A stretch of DNA of 64,000 bases from positions 47,670,501 through 47,734,500 of the forward strand of contig NC_081414.1 of the NCBI RefSeq assembly GCF_030272615.1, given 5' to 3'. Of this stretch, positions 61,666-64,000 are shown piece after piece. Both the position numbers and the translations under genes were made by a program. Positions within the stretch are counted from its first letter, which is position 1, and each line of letters starts with the position of its first letter. The notes beneath the pieces are model-generated. The model had not been told where the DNA came from, did no database searches, and saw nothing but the letters and a program-made list of their open reading frames with translations. This DNA comes from Cryptomeria japonica. Taxonomy: Eukaryota; Streptophyta; Pinopsida; Cupressales; Cupressaceae.

Positions 61666-62450
61666 TGGAGCTTCTACAGAGCATTAAGGTTGCTCAAGAA
61701 CACCTTGAGGTGTTAAGGAGGAAGAAGGAGGAAGATGTGATCCAAGCTGCGGTGGACACTCTTACCGGTTTGTTAGCCGACACAAACCTCCCCAGTACCG
61801 ACTCATCATTGGAACAATTGAAGCTCCCATGCACAGTAGTGGATGATCAGGTGCAGAGCTTAGAAGAGGTAGTAGAGGCAAATGCCAAGAAAGAGAATCA
61901 AAAGGCTCTCAACATTGCCCTGATGAAGAAGCTTAATGAGCTCCGGTCTGGACTGCAAAAAGCACAAAATGATATAAGGAATGCTTTGGATGAGGGGAAT
62001 CTACTATTGAGTAAGATTTGCCAACCCCATCTCTTCTATGATGATGTGCTTGTATAGAAGCAAAAGCTTCAAACTGACTTACAGTCATATATGAGTATCT
62101 TCAAGCTGCCATATGACTCTTTTACAACTTATGGGCAAATCGTTCACCGGTTTCACATTCAGTCTGCCAAAATAGAGTTGGAAATAAGCACCCAGACTTG
62201 AGATTTGCAGGAACTCTAACTGGTTCTACTCCCATGCCTGCAGATACTTCAGAAATGTTATTTAAATCTTGATGCCTTAACGGTGACTCAAGAGATGAGC
62301 ATACTAGACGCCATGGAAGAACAGGTCTCCTAGATGCAGACAGAGAAAGAAGTAGCCACCTCCCTACTTGAGTCCTGGTCCTTATCTATGAAACAATTTT
62401 TGCAGGACTTTAAATCAGTTTTTGACAAGTTTTATTCCTTATTGTCGTAA
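61665..62450 (+). pseudogene. Element C second ORF, C-terminal part after frameshift
   Basis: After a frameshift at about 61665 the protein continues in another frame: ALKKVAQ-like helices read as MELLQSIKVAQEHLEVLRRK, then VVEANAKKENQKALNIALMK and RNALDEGNLLLSKIC (to 62057, TAG). With a stop at 62055 and others later, it reads on to about 62448 (LLESWSLSMKQFLQDFKSVF, then TAA). It is all helical with no membrane segment or known domain. It is best seen as the tail of the same protein as 58888-61665. Confidence 0.6.
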
Positions 62451-62512
62451 ACTCTTATTCTTTTAATACTAATGACATAGGTGTTAGTCTGTAATATTGT
62501 TGTCATTGTTGG

Positions 62513-62717
62513 CAAAGGGGGAGAAGTATAAATTTTGAATGTTTTGATGTATACTTTCATGTTATTTATGTTAAGAAGTAGTATACATTGTATTTTTTGC
62601 AAAAGGGATAGTGTATATGCTTAGGGGGAGTAATTTTGATTCTGGCATATTTTTGTTGTAAAACACTTAGATGTCAAAATTTTCCTAAGTGTTGCCATCA
62701 ATGCCAAAGGGGGAGAT
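62513..62717 (+). other. Element C multiple polypurine tracts
   Basis: Three copies of a GGGGGAG-type tract: CAAAGGGGGAG (62513-62522), TTAGGGGGAG (62621-62630) and AAAGGGGGAGATT (62705-62717, touching the LTR). Multiple tracts are a described feature of Sireviruses. Confidence 0.8.
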
Positions 62718-63818
62718 TGTTGGCATTTTTGATGATTATGTTGTGATTGTCATTGATGGATACACACTTGCATTGAGATCACTTTTATATGTATGAGTTA
62801 TGCTCAACCGACAATTGTTCCCAACTGGTATGATGCATTATAGTCCTTAGACTATTGGTGTTTTGCAGAAAGCGTTTACCGATTTGAAGCAGTATGTTGA
62901 CCCCAAGCGGTTCGAGGATCTCAAATGGTACAAAGGATCAAAGCGGCATAACACATATTTCCTAGTCTTCATTTTGTCAAACCGACAACCAGCATTTTGC
63001 TTGAACCGGTATTTTGTATGAACCGATAATACTCTGTGATGAGTTACCAATCGGAATTTTGTGATGAGTTACCATCCACCGTTTGTTTGACGGTGCCGAC
63101 ACTTTAACGGTACTTTTTGTGTTGTGTTACTGAATATGTCTAGATGCATTGAACCTAGGAAATTGTATTGTAATCCTATTGGACCGACATGAAATCAGAT
63201 TCCTTTGTAAGGACATCATGTCTAGGGTTAAGGTGGTTGATGAGTTAGAGAGAGTATAAATGTGTAGAGGACTGAAGTAATGTTGGAATGCATTAGGAAT
63301 GAGCTATCAAGGATCTAACCAAGCAATCTATGCTATTAGCTAGATCACTCACTTGTTGATTACTCACATCTTCGACAAGTCTATAGCCCTTAACTGGGTA
63401 GGCCCAAAAGCCTTTTGTAAATCCTCTAACAAGGTGGTTCACATCTGTGGATCTAAAATCCTCTAGCAAGGTAGTCTTTAATTGGACTTATCTCCTAATA
63501 GAGATTGAGATTCCTAACAAGATCTGTTCTGGTAAAGAACATTGTATGACCTTAACCGGTTTGGTTCCTATTCTGCAAATAGTTACTTGTGAGTTCCATC
63601 TCACCGTGGTTTTTCCCATTTTGGTTTCCACATCAAAATCTCTTGTGTTATGGTGTTTGTGCTTCTGTGGGTGAATGCATTATTTTCTATTTGGTTTGCA
63701 TGTGTGCTAATCGGTTTGTCTGCTAAACTATTTTACCGGTTTACTGTTAGTCTAGCAAAGTGTTTAAGTGCAAAGATTTTTGGTATAATAATTCACCCCC
63801 CCCTCTTAGTATTCATCA
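62718..63818 (+). repeat. Element C 3' LTR
   Basis: Partner of 56288-57391. It has a private tandem duplication of about 29 bp around GTGATGAGTTACCA (63038-63075). Followed by the CCATC duplication at 63819. Confidence 0.95.
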
Positions 63819-64000
63819 CCATCAAAATAATTTGGTCTGATGGATACCTCATGAGCATAAATGGCTCACCATTGAAACATCCGAACTTGAGATATGTAAA
63901 AGTAGGTAATTGAAGAAACAATCATCCATATTCATTTACCACCTCCCAAGAATGATTTGATACTCTTCTATTGTACAAATTCTTATTCAATATACACATA
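63819..64000 (-). pseudogene. Old minus-strand ORF, piece 1 (N-terminal side, partial)
   Basis: Minus-strand frame running off the window: NKNLYNRRVSNHSWEVVNEY, one TGA, then LPTFTYLKFGCFNGEPFMLM and RYPSDQIILM, ending at element C. Joining it to piece 2 needs a one-base frame change near the insertion site. No domain recognised. Its reading sense, strand and position match pieces 2 and 3. Confidence 0.5.

Larger units (their letters stand above)
56288..63818 (+). mobile_element. Element C: Sirevirus-like LTR element without pol
   Basis: 7,531 bp with LTRs 56288-57391 and 62718-63818, perfect target duplication CCATC (56283-56287 and 63819-63823), primer site TGGTATTAGAGCC at 57394 and several polypurine tracts with GGGGGAG. 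The interior codes for a coiled-coil, zinc-knuckle gag-like frame (57436-58719) and then a second large ORF (58888-62450) in place of protease, integrase and RT. The repeated polypurine motif before the 3' LTR is a known mark of Sireviruses (copia); I infer the relationship from that. Non-autonomous and broken by stops. Confidence 0.92.

Overview
This window looks like repeat-filled nuclear DNA from a seed plant with a large genome, perhaps a gymnosperm. The evidence is AT-rich sequence packed with nested plant LTR retrotransposons (Ty1/copia, Athila/Tat-type Ty3/gypsy, a Sirevirus-like element and two non-autonomous elements), L1-type LINEs, and premature stops that mostly look like C-to-T or G-to-A decay. 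The species cannot be fixed from the sequence. I see no convincing intact host gene, tRNA, rRNA or organelle insert. The longest open frame, 1179 codons, is the polyprotein of a young copia element.

Layout. 1-6,600: mostly unassigned DNA with a GT/TA microsatellite, a short hAT-transposase-like fragment (about 2,880-3,180) and an old degenerate tandem repeat (about 4,930-5,860). 6,690-9,560: a decayed LINE with endonuclease, reverse transcriptase and C-terminal traces. 9,570-14,560: unassigned DNA with two minisatellites (66-bp and 48-bp units). 14,640-16,370: minus-strand remnant of a gypsy RNase H and integrase. 16,994-33,544: an Athila/Tat-like gypsy element with 1.2-kb LTRs, a tRNA-Asp-type primer site, gag, protease, RT and integrase, and an extra sense ORF before the 3' LTR. 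A young copia element (18,743-24,252, target duplication ATACT) sits inside its gag. 33,545-35,350: unassigned.

35,355-64,000 is a stack of insertions. The oldest layer is a minus-strand reading frame now in three pieces (64,000-63,819, 56,287-55,949, 36,035-35,355). It was split by element C (56,288-63,818, duplication CCATC) and element A (36,041-55,948, duplication GGTAA). Element A has two roughly 860-bp LTRs and only 359 bp of interior. Its 5' LTR was hit by a minus-strand copia element (36,515-51,550, duplication ATTTT), whose leader was then hit by an L1-type LINE (about 41,370-49,690). Its 3' LTR was hit by the non-autonomous LTR element B (52,455-55,241, duplication GGATT). The target duplications and reading-frame continuity make the order of events readable.

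How the parts work together: these are parasites within parasites. Only the 18.7-24.3 kb copia is close to intact, and it has lost the stretch between the RT catalytic YVDD and RNase H, so it would need proteins from elsewhere. Elements A, B and C have no pol. The most unusual items are element C (coiled-coil, multi-zinc-knuckle gag frame plus a second large unidentified ORF, several internal polypurine tracts and many ACCGGT words), an extra ORF between ORF2 and the 3' end of the LINE, and the three-piece minus-strand frame.
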